DNA of 64,000 nucleotides from Chondrilla cf. caribensis (GCA_964020155.1 OZ026551.1:62001-126000), one strand, 5' to 3'; shown: positions 24,756 through 46,184, numbered from the stretch's first letter. Program-made: numbers and translations. The notes: generated by a model from the letters alone, not told the origin.

Positions 24756-25245
24756 TGAAATGATTATGGGTTAAATATGATCCAAAGCACTTTACATTAG
24801 ACTAACAACATGCACTAATGAATACCAAATGCTCACTTTGGACAACAGAAGGTTGAAATCTGACCCCATTCAATCACCATTTAGATGATCATAGCCAGAT
24901 GAGACCTCCCCACCCTGTGACACCCTTCATCAAAGAATCCAGACATATCGTATCTCGCATGATAGTTTAAACATTTGTTCTCCTGTAACAACTATAATCA
25001 CCTAGCTGACACACCTTCGACTGGCAGACCACATTCCCAGAGATTCAGAACACTACGTACGGTACAATAACGTAGAAGAGACCCCATCTATAATTAAGGC
25101 AAAAACGATAATTCGCGCAGTATTATTGCTTGATGAGCGAGATACAAAACATGCAATGCACTTAGGAACCTGGCGATTATCTCTTGTTCGATTCAAGCGA
25201 ACGTGCGGGAGTGGCGCGGTAAAAGCGCGCTCCTCTCCCGTTACC
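24756..25245. other. SYCP1 upstream region
   Basis: No coding exon is seen. It should contain the SYCP1 promoter and 5' untranslated region, but no TATA box is evident. Confidence 0.5.
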
Positions 25246-25262
25246 ATGGAAATCTCTTGGAC

Positions 25263-34028
<8,766 letters not shown>

Positions 34029-34313
34029 CAGTTTCCTCCCTAACCTCACTTGCTCAATGGAAGAGCTTTAAGAAGACAATTTCATACCCATTAGTCTTAT
34101 AGTCGTCATTTATCTCAGTGTCACCTCCTACTCTCATCATCTCGTGTTGTGAGTTTATCTTACATTTTATCGGTTGTGCCGCGCGGAACTGACGCGGAAT
34201 AATAATTAGTATGAAAGTTTGATCACATGATCGCCACGTGACTCATTTCCTCTCTGTCTCGAAAGGTTGGAGTGCTCCACTAGTCGGTTCATAGACCCAG
34301 GATACCTCTGATA

Positions 34314-34629
34314 ATGGCTACGTCTCTCGATCAACTGAAGAAACTGACCACTGTTGTTGCCGATACCGGCGATATACAATGTAGGTGTCCACCATTGATG
34401 TTATTTTCCGTGTGGTTGTTACTCTTGGTTCTTCGCTCCTCGTTCCCTAGTGATCTCCAAGTACAAGCCTGTGGACGCCACTACCAATCCTTCACTGCTG
34501 TTGGCTGCCGCTCAGAAACCGGAGTACAAGAATTTGTTTGATGATGCCATAGCATTCGCTAAGAAGCATCCGGCGGAAGAACAAGTGGAAGCTGCTATTG
34601 ACAAACTGGTGTGTTTGTGTGTGTGTGTT

Positions 34630-34690
<61 letters not shown>

Positions 34691-37077
34691 GTGGTGTGTC
34701 TGTGTGTGTGTTGTGTGTGGTGTGTGTGTGCGTCCGTGCATGCATGCAGTGTGTCGTAGTATCCGCCGAGCTGGTGTGTGTGTGTGCATTGAGTAGTATC
34801 CAGTGGATTGTGCTGGTGTAACATACAGCCAATCAGGACACACGTGCACCGACTGCCGATCTCTCTGGTTGGCAGTTGTAGGTTGTTTTTAATTACTATT
34901 CTTTTGCTGTTGTTACTGTTAGTATGTGAACTTTGGTGTGGAGATCCTCAAGCTTGTTCCAGGACGAGTGTCGACTGAAGTTGATGCTCGACTTTCTTTT
35001 GATAAGGAGAAGTCCATAGCCAAAGCTAAGAGATTCATCAAACTGTATGAAGAAGCTGGAATCAAGAAGGAGCGTGTGTTGATCAAGCTGGCCTCCACCT
35101 GGGAGGGCATACAGGCAGCAAAGTAAGTAGTTTGATAATAGCATGTGTCTACACACACTTTGTTAGACCTACAACCACACAACCATACATAACACATGCG
35201 CATGCGGACATACACACACATACACACACCTCACATACATGCATACACTGCGGGACATACAAATTCATACACACTATCACATGAGCTAATCCACTCAACT
35301 TGGCTTACCCTCACAATACTTCAGTGGGCGACAGTCCGTTAGAAGCCATTTGTAAGCCCTTCCCTGTGAGGATTCTTGAATGAGGAATCTCTTCCAATGC
35401 AAGCCCTATTATCCCAACTATGTACACCACGAGTACATGTTCATTCCAATCCCAGAGGCTTTGGATGTGATCCTGTGTCCTTGTGTTCTGTGTTGGGGCG
35501 GTGTGCACAGTACACAGACAACACTATGCACCATGGGTGGTAAGGGGGTCAAATTGAAAAGGTGTTCAAATCACAGATGTGAACACACTTCTTGATGGGT
35601 TTCATAAACCTCACAGGGCACACATGGTGTGTGTGGTGTAATAGTGGTAACCTGTCCAGTGTGCAGCAGGGTACAGTGATGTTAATTGCATTGCGTGGGC
35701 GGTCTTCAAACACCAATCTGTCTATCTGAAAATCTAAGGTTATTTTCACAAATGAATTTACGGTCAAATACGGTCAATAGCGACTAGAAAGCCAGAGCTT
35801 CAATAATTTGTAACTTCTATCATTCAAGTTTACAATAACTCAGGTATTGCCCAGTTAGGAGGGCAATGTACAGTGCTGCATACCCCTAACCCTAACCCCT
35901 AATGCTCGCTTATTTTTATTTCTGTTTTATGTGAAGAAAACTCGAATCTGAAGACGGAATCAATTGTAATTTGACCCTGCTGTTCGCTTTTTGTCAAGTA
36001 AGCCCCTCCCACTTCATCTTCAGTGAATTTCAGATGTGCTTGTTAATTGTTATTGCGTGTCATTAGGGCGTGGCATGTGCCGAAGCAGGCGTTACTCTGA
36101 TTTCACCTTTTGTTGGCCGAATTTATGATTGGTACGTTAAGTCCACCGGAGTCAAGGATTATGGGCCAGGGGAGGATCCAGGTGGGTGGGTGTGTGCCTT
36201 AGCTGTACACGCCCTCTATGGCATTTCTTTCCCACCCAGGTGTCAAGTCCGTGACTGCCATCTACAACTACTACAAGAAGTTTGGCTACAAGACAATTGT
36301 AATGGGAGCATCCTTCAGGAACACCAACCAGATCCTGGACCTTGCTGGGTGTGACAACCTCACCATATCGTACGTTGCATGTCATCTGGCTCTCGTGATG
36401 GTTGATTAAGTAGCACTTCCACACTTGTTGTGTGTTGTGTGTTGTGTGTAGTGTGTAGTGTGCTGTGTGTTGTGTGTTGTGTGTAGTGTGTTGTGTGCTG
36501 TGTGCTGTGTGTTGTGTAGTGTGTTGTGTGTTGTGTTTCCTAGCTGAGTACTTGTTGTATTAACATGTAGACCAGCCTTGTTGGAAAAGTTGCAGACATC
36601 CAATGAGAAGGTGGATCAGAAACTGGACGCTGAGAAAGGTGTGCTAGATTATTGGTTGTACAGTGAGGGGTGAGGGGTGGGGGTGTACAGTGGGGGTTGG
36701 AGGGGTGTTGGGTGTACAGTGAGGGGTGTTGGGTGTACAGTGAGGGGTGAGGGGTGTTGGGTGTACAGTGAGGGTGAGGGGTGTTGGGTGTACAGTGAGG
36801 GGTGAGGGGTGTTGGGTGTACAGTGAGGGTGTGGTCTGTACTGGATACGATCCATTGGCTGATCCATTTATTAGGGCGTATGTGTTGTTGTAAATGTTCT
36901 TCCTCTCCTTCAGCTAAAGGAATGGAGATTGAAAAGATCACTCTGGATGAGAAGACTTTCCGGTGGATGCTGAATGAAGATTCCATGGCAACTGAAAAGT
37001 TGGCTGAAGGGATCAAAAAGTTTGCTGCGGATGCTGTCAAGCTCGAGGACATGATCAGGGCCAGTCTCAAGTCATAA
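34314..37077 (+). CDS. TALDO1: Transaldolase
   Basis: Eight exons: 34314-34380, 34451-34608, 34923-35122, 35937-35997, 36067-36181, 36240-36369, 36571-36638, 36914-37077; 320 aa (human 337). Transaldolase moves a dihydroxyacetone unit between sugar phosphates in the non-oxidative pentose phosphate pathway in the cytosol. The N-terminal signature [14 protein letters not shown] and the active-site signature [15 protein letters not shown] are present; its Lys (about residue 130) is the Schiff-base lysine. [23 protein letters not shown] and [10 protein letters not shown] also match. The start [20 protein letters not shown] fits the family. It begins 285 bp after the SYCP1 stop on the same strand, so the two must have separate, closely packed regulation. 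No defects are seen. Confidence 0.97.
35879..35903. repeat. Short interstitial telomere-like motif
   Basis: 'acccctaaccctaacccct' inside transaldolase intron 3 resembles about three (CCCTAA) units. It is too short to mean more than a chance or repair-derived patch. Confidence 0.4.
36660..36835. repeat. Minisatellite in transaldolase intron 7
   Basis: About seven copies of 'gtgaggggtgttgggtgtac' plus 'a', with length variants. The preceding intron holds a 'tgtgttg'-type repeat at 36425-36538. Confidence 0.85.
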
Positions 37078-37803
37078 ATGACGCGTGGAACAAGCTAACA
37101 AGACTCTATTCTCTTCTGTATTGTAGATAGAAACCTCTCTTTAGTCAGTACCTACCTAATGTGTGCAATTATTAGAATTTAAGTAGCTCTGAGTATCCCG
37201 TGGCTTCTGTACCTCTACCATTTGCGAGATGTATCATGAAGGGACGGTGCAAGCAACTTGTGCTGGAAACTGGTGCTGGAAGGGACGGTGCAAGCTACTT
37301 GTGCTGGAAACTGGTGCTGGAAGAGACAGTGCAAGCGACTTGTGCTGGAAGGGACGGTGCAAGCGACTTGTGCTGGAAACTGGTGCTGGAAGGGACGGTG
37401 CAAGGCTTGACGTCAAGCATTTACCTGTTTCACATGGGAGCAGGACAACAAGGACTCATATAATGGTCTTACAAAGGGGGGTCTTTATGTTGGACGGTCA
37501 TGCTGCTATGAGTGTAATATACTGGGTCACTGGTCTTGAGCTGGAGTGATGTTGCTGTCTATTGAGGCAAGATTAAACCTGTGTAAGTTGTTATATGCTA
37601 TGACAGTATTACACTGTGTCCCTTCCATTGGCATGTATTCGCGTTTATTATGTTATTGTAATGTGAGCATTAATTACGGAGTACATAAAATACGCCATGG
37701 CGACAGAGAAGGGGGAATTCCCGTCCCAACCGCCTCTACGCAGCAAGCGCACAAAAAGCGTAAGACGCCATAAGAGTCAGGAGATATCGGAAAGAAGAAG
37801 TTT
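37078..37803. other. Spacer between transaldolase and cryptochrome, with a tandem repeat
   Basis: From 37240 to 37410 a block with 'gggacggtgcaagc' and 'acttgtgctggaaactggtg' is repeated about four times. The remainder would hold the transaldolase 3' UTR and cryptochrome promoter; no gene is seen. Confidence 0.7.
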
Positions 37804-37825
37804 ATGTCGGACTCAAGTAGCTTAG
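37697..37825 (+). promoter_or_regulatory. Upstream ORF of 42 codons overlapping cryptochrome exon 1
   Basis: ATG in good context (GCCATGG) opens a frame rich in Arg/Lys (LRSKRTKSVRRHK) that ends at TAG 37823-37825, exactly at the exon 1 donor. It overlaps the proposed cryptochrome start (37804) in another frame. It could be a regulatory upstream ORF, or the true N terminus if an alternative donor is used. Confidence 0.35.
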
Positions 37826-38268
37826 GTGAGAAGACGCGACATCACCAAATGAGCAAGTCTTAACTATGATTATAGTTATCTGTGTTTGCTTGCGTGTTAA
37901 TGTACTGATTCTGGAGTAGACCTTAAATCAGAAGTGTAGGTTTACAAAGCTCTATACTGATTCGAAAACAGTGTGTATTGTGCAGGATCGCGTGTGTTAT
38001 TGTCATCAATCCCGGGGTGTATGTTATGTTGTGGAGTTTGCGACTTGTGCTAGCACACGCAGACGGACGCCCACTCCAAACACACTCCAATTCGATACGA
38101 TACTCCATGCAAATACAGGAACCGTCACCACGCACCTGCTTACCCTTCAAATGTTGGATAACGCCTAATCATTATGCTTTTGCATGGTTGAAATGATGAG
38201 CTAATTTGACTGACAGCAACTTACTATCTTTTCCTTTGTCACACAGTACATGTACACCAAACCCACAC

Positions 38269-38335
<67 letters not shown>

Positions 38336-38350
38336 GCACGCACACACACT

Positions 38351-38381
<31 letters not shown>

Positions 38382-40494
38382 GTATGTACTCACATGTGCA
38401 GATAATGATGGTTTGTCTCCTGACACACTGGTGTGCCCATCAGTTGCTGCCTTGCAAATAGTTATATTTGATTATTAACCGCAAGTTCCCTAGTCAACCG
38501 TATCAACTTCTTGCGGTGTATTGCTGGCTACATATCTAGTTCAATACAGTTACTGTTGTTACCTTGAATTGTAGTTCCAAATTGCCAACTTGTAACCAGG
38601 GGATCATAGGACTTGTAACCAGGGGATCATAGGACGTAATATTCATTGTTGATCTCTATGGTATCTATTATGGCACATTACCACCTAGTTGTTTGTCTGG
38701 GGGTCATTGTACAGATGTTTTGTGTCAAAATACAAGTTTTCATGACCTTGTACTGGCCTCTCCATCCAACCCTTGAGGAGTGTCACTAACAAGTGTAGTG
38801 CTTAGTAATGGGTTGGCTTCACAGCCAATCAAATGGTCCTCCTCAAGGAGTCACTTGATCATAAAATCAGTGTAAATCACCCGGGGGAAGGTCCCTAAAG
38901 ACACTACTTCAGTTCTCAAGTATCATTGGTGATCCCTGTTAGCTGTGTAGCACTTCTTTACAAGTCTAGGGGCTGACAGGTCATGATGGTTAGTGTATTC
39001 ATAGCCATAACAGTGTTACAGGGTGTTACACCCTGTTACAACATGTCAACCGCAAGCATTGGTAACATTTGGTAATGTCGCCTTGTTTAATAGGAAGGCT
39101 GTAATAACAATAATTTAGCGGTTTAAGGTGCAAATAATATAATAATACCTCCTATTATATCATCCGTTATGTAATATATACACTATATACACATTTATGG
39201 ATTGTATGAATATTTGTTGTTCCACAAACTCAAACTGTTGTGTCAACTGCACGTGGCTAAACTGGTGGAGTGTATATACTGTTATTCTAAACATGTTGTA
39301 TATCTGGTAACCAGGCAACTGCTGTCCTCTGTGTCCTTGCAGACTCGTTCATAGCGGACTGTCCTGAAGAGGACAATGGAGAGAAGGACTCCAGCTCATC
39401 ACCAAAAGAATTAAAAACAAACTTGTATCTATTTCATAATTCATCTCTCCGTCTCCATGACAACCCATCCCTCCTGAAGTCGATCAACCCTGAAAAGCAG
39501 ATTAGAGCCGTGTTCATTTTTGACGTCTACCACCACCAGAGGTCAGCTGCAACCTGTCGAAACAGGTTTCTACTGGAATCTTTGTACAACCTCGATCAGT
39601 TGCTACGGAATCTGAAAAGTCGTCTGTATGTGATCAGGGGCCACCCAGTGTTCACCCTGGACCGGCTTATCACCGAGTGGAATGTGGACGAGATCTTCTT
39701 CGAGGCCCATGTCGACAGCGGAGGGATACTACTGGACCAGTCCATTGTCAATGCGTGCCGAGGAAGAGGTGTGTCCATCACCATGTGCCACTCCCACACC
39801 TTGTATAACCCGGATCAATTGCTGCCTTATACTAACAGTGTGCGTTTGACCAGTTTCAACTTGTTTGAAGAGGTTCTGCAGCAGATGGGGCCACCGAGGC
39901 CACCTTTACCGTCCCCAGGAGATCTCCATGACAACACTGATATGTCGTCTTGCTACGATATACCGGACCCTCACGAACTGGGTGTTGCTGTGGACAGTAT
40001 GTACAAGGGTATTTGGGTGGGGGGAGAAAGTGAGGGATTGAAGCGTTTGGAGATTTACATGGAGAAGCGAGTCCTCACTAAAGGCATAACTACCTTTTTA
40101 GATGAGCCAACAGCTATTAGCCCTTATGTGAGGTTCGGCTGCCTCTCCACTAAGCTTATCTTTCAACGATGCCGCGAAACCAATAACAAAGATTTCTCGA
40201 ATTCTGTTTTCAAGAAATTGTCGATGAGAGATTTTTACCTCCATCTTTGTAGCCAAGTAAGTTGTTGTATGGCTGTATGTGGTGTGTGTTGTTAATGCCC
40301 TGTGCTGTGTCCAATGTTTAGACTCCGAATTTTGAGGTAATGGAGGGAAATCCCCTATCCTTGCAATTGCCTTGGGAAAGTGACCACATTCTTTTTGACA
40401 AATGGCGAACAGGAAACACCGGCTACCCCCTGATAGATGCCGCCATGACCCAACTAGTACAAGAAGGATTTATACATCATTCACTGAGGTTGTG

Positions 40495-40588
<94 letters not shown>

Positions 40589-40715
40589 GTGTGTGTGTGT
40601 GTGTGTTGTGTGTGTGTGTGTGTGTGTTTTTGTGTGTGTGTGTTTTTGTGTGTGTGTGTTTTTGTGTGTGTGTGTGTGTTTTTGTGTGTGTGTGTTGTGT
40701 GTGTGTGTGTGTGTT

Positions 40716-40788
<73 letters not shown>

Positions 40789-41366
40789 TTTTGTGTGTGT
40801 GTGTTTTTGTGTGTGTTTTTTGTGGGTTTTTTTTTGTGTGTGTGTGTGTGTGTGCATGTGTGTGTATGTGTGGTATGTCCCATGAATCATACCATGTAGA
40901 TTAGTGTATTCTTTCTGTTTTTAGGGAGACAGTTGCCTCCTTCTTGACGAGAGGAGACCTTTGGATATCGTGGGTCAAAGGGAAGGATGTGTTCGCCCAG
41001 TACCTCCTGGACTATGAGCCGGGAATCTGCAGTGGATCGTGGATGAAGTCCAGTTGTAGTGCCTTCATCGGTGAGACCATCGAGCACTACCATCCAGTTG
41101 GATTCGGACAGAAGGTGGATCCAGAGGGGATCTATGTACGACGTTATCTACCTCAATTGAAGGATATCCCATCAGAATATATCTATTGCCCATGGGCCAC
41201 GCCTCTCTCCGTACAAAACAAGGCAGGCTGTATAATTGGCAGGGACTACCCCTTTCCAATAGTGGATCACCTAACAGCCGGCTCAATCTGCTCGGAAAGA
41301 TTGAAAATAACAATTAACAAATTTTGCCATAAGTTCCAGGATAACACATCCACCAAACCATCATGA
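37804..41366 (+). CDS. CRY: Animal cryptochrome/photolyase family flavoprotein
   Basis: Four exons: 37804-37825, 39343-40256, 40322-40488, 40925-41366; 514 aa. The N-terminal antenna-type fold begins at about residue 30 (LYLFHNSSLRLHDNPSLL). The C-terminal FAD domain includes TPNFEVMEGNP, GNTGYPLIDAAM, FLTRGDLWISW, VGFGQKVDPEGIYVRRYLP and YIYCPW. The electron-transfer tryptophans are all present: W340, W381, W384 and W407. Of the two catalytic histidines of 6-4 photolyases, the first remains (H365) but the second is Glu (E369). The residue facing flavin N5 is Cys (C403, in ICSGSW), as in insect light-sensing cryptochrome, rather than Asn. This points to a blue-light sensor instead of a repair enzyme; that is inference. 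The tail after the core is short. Exon 1 encodes only MSDSSSL and is the least certain part. AATAAA lies at 41693. Confidence 0.92.
40489..40865. repeat. GT microsatellite with T-run interruptions, cryptochrome intron 3
   Basis: (GT)n broken by regular 'ttttt' and 'tttt' interruptions over about 375 bp, filling the intron directly after the donor. Confidence 0.93.
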
Positions 41367-41692
41367 GCAATTGTTCACTGTTTTATTTTCATTTCCTCTG
41401 TGCGTGTGTACACGTGTACATATCTGTACGTGTGTGGTTGTGTCTTGTACGTATGTAGTGTTTATGTACACTCTTTGCTGTACACAACCATATTATGATA
41501 AGAATTATTCAGTGTCGTTACCATGGCACTGTATCATCCAAGTGTTAACAGAATTCATACTGCAGATTAATTAGATATTCAAAGTTGTATGATTCATTAA
41601 TGATAACATTATGATGAGATTGATTGAATGTTATTTGCTCAGCAGTATAAGAAGCCATGATAGAAGCCATGATAGAAGCCATGATTTGTGGG

Positions 41693-41698
41693 AATAAA
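41693..41698 (+). terminator. Poly(A) signal of cryptochrome
   Basis: AATAAA 327 bp after the stop codon and 42 bp from the stop codon of the convergent minus-strand gene, so the two 3' ends lie close together or overlap. Confidence 0.6.
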
Positions 41699-41739
41699 AG
41701 ATTTATGAATTATAATCAAGGAACATAAAGTTGAGTGTG

Positions 41740-43046
41740 CTAACGGCCGGTAGTGTATTTCTGGTACATTTCTGTGATCTTCTGATTGACAAGGAGAGCA
41801 GAGGGTCTACTGGGAGGGTCCCACTCCCAACAGGAGCACATCAACTCGTATCTATTGGAACAGAACACTGCAGCAATTGAACATGGAGATACACGCATGC
41901 ACACCCACACCCACACAGTGCGGACACACCCACGCAAACCCACACACACACAGTGCGGACACACCCATGCAAATCCCCTCACACAGTGTGGACACACCCA
42001 CGCAAACCCACACCCACACAGTGTGGACACACCCATGCAAACCCACACACACACAGTGCGGACACACCCACACAGTGTGGACACACCCACGCAAACCCAC
42101 ACACACACAGTGCGGACACACCCATGCAAACCCACACACACACAGTGTGGACACACCCACGCAAACCCACACACACACAGTGCGGACACACCCACACAGT
42201 GCAGACACAAGTTCACACACAGTATTTGTGGACTGAGCATTGACTGTTCCAGTCTGTGCCCCTGCTTCAGGAGGTGTGGCAGTTCTACTATTTCCATCCC
42301 ATGATAGGGTACACGCCCCAAAGTAAACACTTCCCAGCAAACAATGGCATAGGACCACTACACAAGGAGGAACACGTCAAAAATCAAAACAGCAACAATA
42401 ACAACAACAATTATTGACACATACCACATCACTTTGCAAGGATAGTTTGTGAGTTGTGAATACTTCAGGAGCCAGCCATCTTGCTACTGAACTAACAAGG
42501 TAGCCCGTCTCGTTGCTGTCCCTGACAGGACAGAAGTCTGCTACTTTCACGTTCAGAGTGTCGTCCAGTCTGCAGGAGAGAATGGTGGGCGTGTTTGTGG
42601 GCGTGTACAGCAAGCCATCATGTACGTTCCAATTTAACCCACAGACAGTTTCGAGCCTTCAGGTTTCCATGGACACAATTATTGGTTGCTAAGTACTGCA
42701 TTGCTATGGAAACTTCATAGCAGAGCCGTACAAGTTCAGGTTCATTCAGGTTCTACCAATGGAGAGGACCATCAACACAAGCAAACATGTACCACCTCGG
42801 AGCCCCGCCCACCTCAGGCATGTCATCGCCAAGGACAACACTCTTCCTCAAGGTCCGGACATAAGACCGCACATCACCTCTGATAGTGTATCCCCGGACG
42901 ATGCGTGGGAGGTGGTCTTCTGCATCTAGGACCACGCCCACTGTTGACATTATGTTTGGATGGTTCCATGCCTTTGTGCCAGCAACCAGCTCCAAATATT
43001 CCATCAAATCAGATCTTGTTGAATATCCTGCAACATGGAAAAATCT

Positions 43047-43080
<34 letters not shown>

Positions 43081-43800
43081 TGTGTACACGTTCAAACCTT
43101 TCACAATCTTGGTAACAGCATCTTTAGTGAAGGCAGTACCGTCCGTGTACACCTTCTTGTAGTGGCACTTGAAGGTCGTGTGAAACACACCATCTTTCAG
43201 CATGATTGGGTTAGCAAAGAGGTTGCTAGGTAACACAGCTCCATCCAACAATGACGTCAGTTCTAAAATATCGTTTTCCGTCAACAAATAACTGTTTATC
43301 AGTCCTGCAGACAACAACAATAGCAACAAACAAACACATGAAGACTCTCTGGCCTAAGACTAGGTATTGTCCTGTGTGGATAGCAGTGTAATATTGTTAC
43401 GAGTAAGAACCTCTAATTACATCTTATTAGGTTCAAGGTTCCGCCCACTTCCTTTTACTTACCTTTGTCATCCACCTCAGGGTTGGATACTGTAAAAGTT
43501 CCATTTAAACTTTCATCCATTGAAGTGAGTCTTGGTTTGGAAATGGGAATAGCATCACCACTAGAATGGAAATAAGGTATGTATAGCATGTTATAGTTAG
43601 TATTAGTATAGTTATAGTATGTAGCCAATGTCTAGATTTTAGTTACAGTTACAGTTATAGTATTAGTTACAGTAATGATGTGTGTCGTACATGTACGTAC
43701 GTACACTATACTTTAGTTAGTTACAGTTATGATTAACTAAAAGGTCCAGAACATTACTAAAACATATTTTAGTTATAGTTATGATTAATCAAAACAACAT

Positions 43801-43855
<55 letters not shown>

Positions 43856-43876
43856 CACGCACACACACACACGCAT

Positions 43877-43919
<43 letters not shown>

Positions 43920-43929
43920 CACGCACACC

Positions 43930-44009
<80 letters not shown>

Positions 44010-44577
44010 ACTCACTATTCCTGTGTGACAGGGTTAGTCATCATGATGCCGTTGTAATTATTGCTTTCAATTTCCTCCATGTTACTTTGTGAGTTGTTCC
44101 GATAACAACAACAGCGACAACAACAATAACAACACACAAGCAGTACTGCTATCAGGATGACGGAAACAACTGCACCCAATATTATGCTAATTAGTCCTTG
44201 AAGAGATAACGGACCAAAAGGGGGTGGAGTTGTTGTAGGCGGGGTCTCCATTGTTGTAGGCGGGGTCTCCATTGTTGTATTAACGGATGAGCAATTAACA
44301 AGTGATGTGTTGAGAAGTGAACAATTAGTCACATTCCCACAGATCAATGAGTAATTCCCACATTCCATTGCTAGCATGTCCTGACAGATGGAGTGAAGGC
44401 TGCTGAGTGAGGTCTCACACCGCAGGGCCAGGCACCACAGGGCAGTCATGTACCCCAAACAGGAGGAGTTGACCGTGGAGTTCTCCGCCATTAGAGCTTG
44501 CTCACTGACACTATAGTTGGTGGCTGTGTAGCACAGTGAAGTGGTGTTGGAACAACTGGAGTGTAGACATAACACGA

Positions 44578-44641
<64 letters not shown>

Positions 44642-45187
44642 TGTGTGCGTCCATGTGCGTATGTATGGGTGTGTGTACGTGTATGTATGGGTGCATGTGA
44701 GTATGTACACATGTGAGTGAGAGTGTATGTACAGTGTGTGTACATGTGTGTTGGAAAGAGAAAACAGAGTCATTCAGTCATACATTGTGTGATCTTCTTT
44801 GAGGTCATATTGTAGTTTGATGATGGATGTAAGAACGTATGAGATGCGCGTGTATGCGTGGGTGAGATGGGGCATCTAAAGAGGACAAGCGTTACCATGA
44901 CATGAACCAGGGGATGTAGGGAGTACAGTTGGACAGGTGCGGGGCATGGCCGACCTTCCTACCTCTGTCGTTGTGGAAGGAGCATGAGTTATGGCGCGTC
45001 CCGGCGCCCCGTAACGTGAGCCGTCGGACATTACACATAAACAGTTCCACAGACTAAACAGACATATTCGACGCCTACAGACAGTGGCTCACCTCACTTG
45101 TACGGTATCGTCCGACGCACGGACAACGCAAACAAACAAACAACTCAGGAGAGCCGTGGCGAATATCGCGGACCGTCTGGTATCCAT
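41740..45187 (-). CDS. Receptor-tyrosine-kinase-like transmembrane pseudokinase
   Basis: Nine minus-strand exons: 45187-45093, 44555-44016, 43560-43463, 43304-43098, 43027-42813, 42752-42643, 42569-42425, 42357-42221, 41851-41740; 552 aa. A signal peptide (MDTRRSAIFATALLSCLFVC) precedes an ectodomain of about 125 residues rich in Cys and N-glycosylation sequons and a Thr/Pro stalk. One membrane segment lies at about 153-172, followed by a very unusual Cys-rich stretch (CCYCCCRCCCYR). The intracellular domain aligns with tyrosine kinases: AFTK (K305, possible ATP lysine), WNHPNIMSTVGVV, ARWLAPEV, WSYAIVCWEVFTLGRVPY and LMCSCWEWDPPSRPS. HRD is HGN (413-415) and DFG is DFC (433-435). The glycine loop keeps only one glycine. 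It is therefore predicted inactive, like RYK or a JAK JH2 domain, and may act as a scaffold or decoy. I cannot name an orthologue; RYK-like is a weak possibility. It is convergent with the cryptochrome gene. Confidence 0.9.
41890..42215. repeat. Minisatellite in pseudokinase intron 8, about 35-bp unit
   Basis: Copies of 'ggacacacccacgcaaaccc' plus 'acacacacacagtgc', with shorter forms. It runs almost to the donor of exon 8. Confidence 0.9.
43803..44010. repeat. CA and GA microsatellite in pseudokinase intron 2
   Basis: (CA)n of about 180 bp followed by (GA)n up to the exon 2 donor on the minus strand. Confidence 0.95.
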
Positions 45188-45449
45188 GTTAGAGCCACGC
45201 AGACACGCAGGTCTCTCTCTTCTGTCCGAGTGCCCGATAAGGGAGGTTGTTATGCTAGCGACACTTCGTGGGCGGTTCTGGGCACATCGCAGCGACCCTT
45301 GTCAACACAAACATCACGTGATCACTGACGTCTTTATAAGTCATTAATTATACTTGTAATGATAGAATGAATCAAGTCTCATTTCAATGGATAACAGAAA
45401 ATAAAGATTTTCAAAGAATCAAATAAATACTATTCTTCGAGGGAGTGTC
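45188..45449. other. Spacer between pseudokinase and SEC24
   Basis: Both flanking genes are on the minus strand. It holds the pseudokinase promoter and the SEC24 3' end; no further gene is seen. Confidence 0.5.
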
Positions 45450-46120
45450 TTAGGAAAGTCCTTGCTTGATTTCTCTATGGATGTGGCAGAGGTAGTCGAT
45501 GTAGCTAAGTGTCTCTCCTGGGCCAATGTCCTCACGAAGGTACATTCTGAACTTGAGCTCACTCTTGTCCCTTTGCTTGGCAAACCGCAGCTGGACCCAA
45601 CAAGCAGGGGTGAAGGGAGGGGGATTATGCAATACTGTACAAGTGTTGCACAACACAACCAGTGAATTGCACAATACCTTCATGTGTGTCTTCCTCTCCT
45701 TGTGGAGTTGATCGATCACATTTCGAATGCGAATAGACAGGGAGTTCTCCAGCACTGGGAGCACAGACTGGGGGAACAGGAAGTATACTGGAATAAACAG
45801 AGATGATATACTGAGGGTTACAACATGCTACCGCTAACCCCCTCAGGATCAATTTGGGCTTGAGATCCGACACCAAATACACGAGAAACAAACTCGTTCG
45901 ATACTCTTGACCCCACCCAAATCACCATGGAAACACCGTTCTCTGCAATAAGAAGCAGTACATCACTGCATGTGCCATGAGCTGTGACACAACCGTCCAC
46001 TCACCTACGAGGTAGACCCCATCCTCTGACACCTTCTTCCCTGAACATCTCATCATAGGAGGAGCGTCAGTACCCTCAGGGTGAAGGTCGTGCTGCAGAG
46101 ATGTACAGTTGTGTGTGTGT

Positions 46121-46184
<64 letters not shown>

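Noticed and set aside
34316..34541. 75-codon ORF over the start of transaldolase
   Set aside because: It reads through intron 1 in one frame; the transaldolase exon junction 34380/34451 explains the conserved sequence.
35879..35903. Telomere fusion or chromosome end
   Set aside because: Only about three imperfect CCCTAA units inside an intron of an intact gene.
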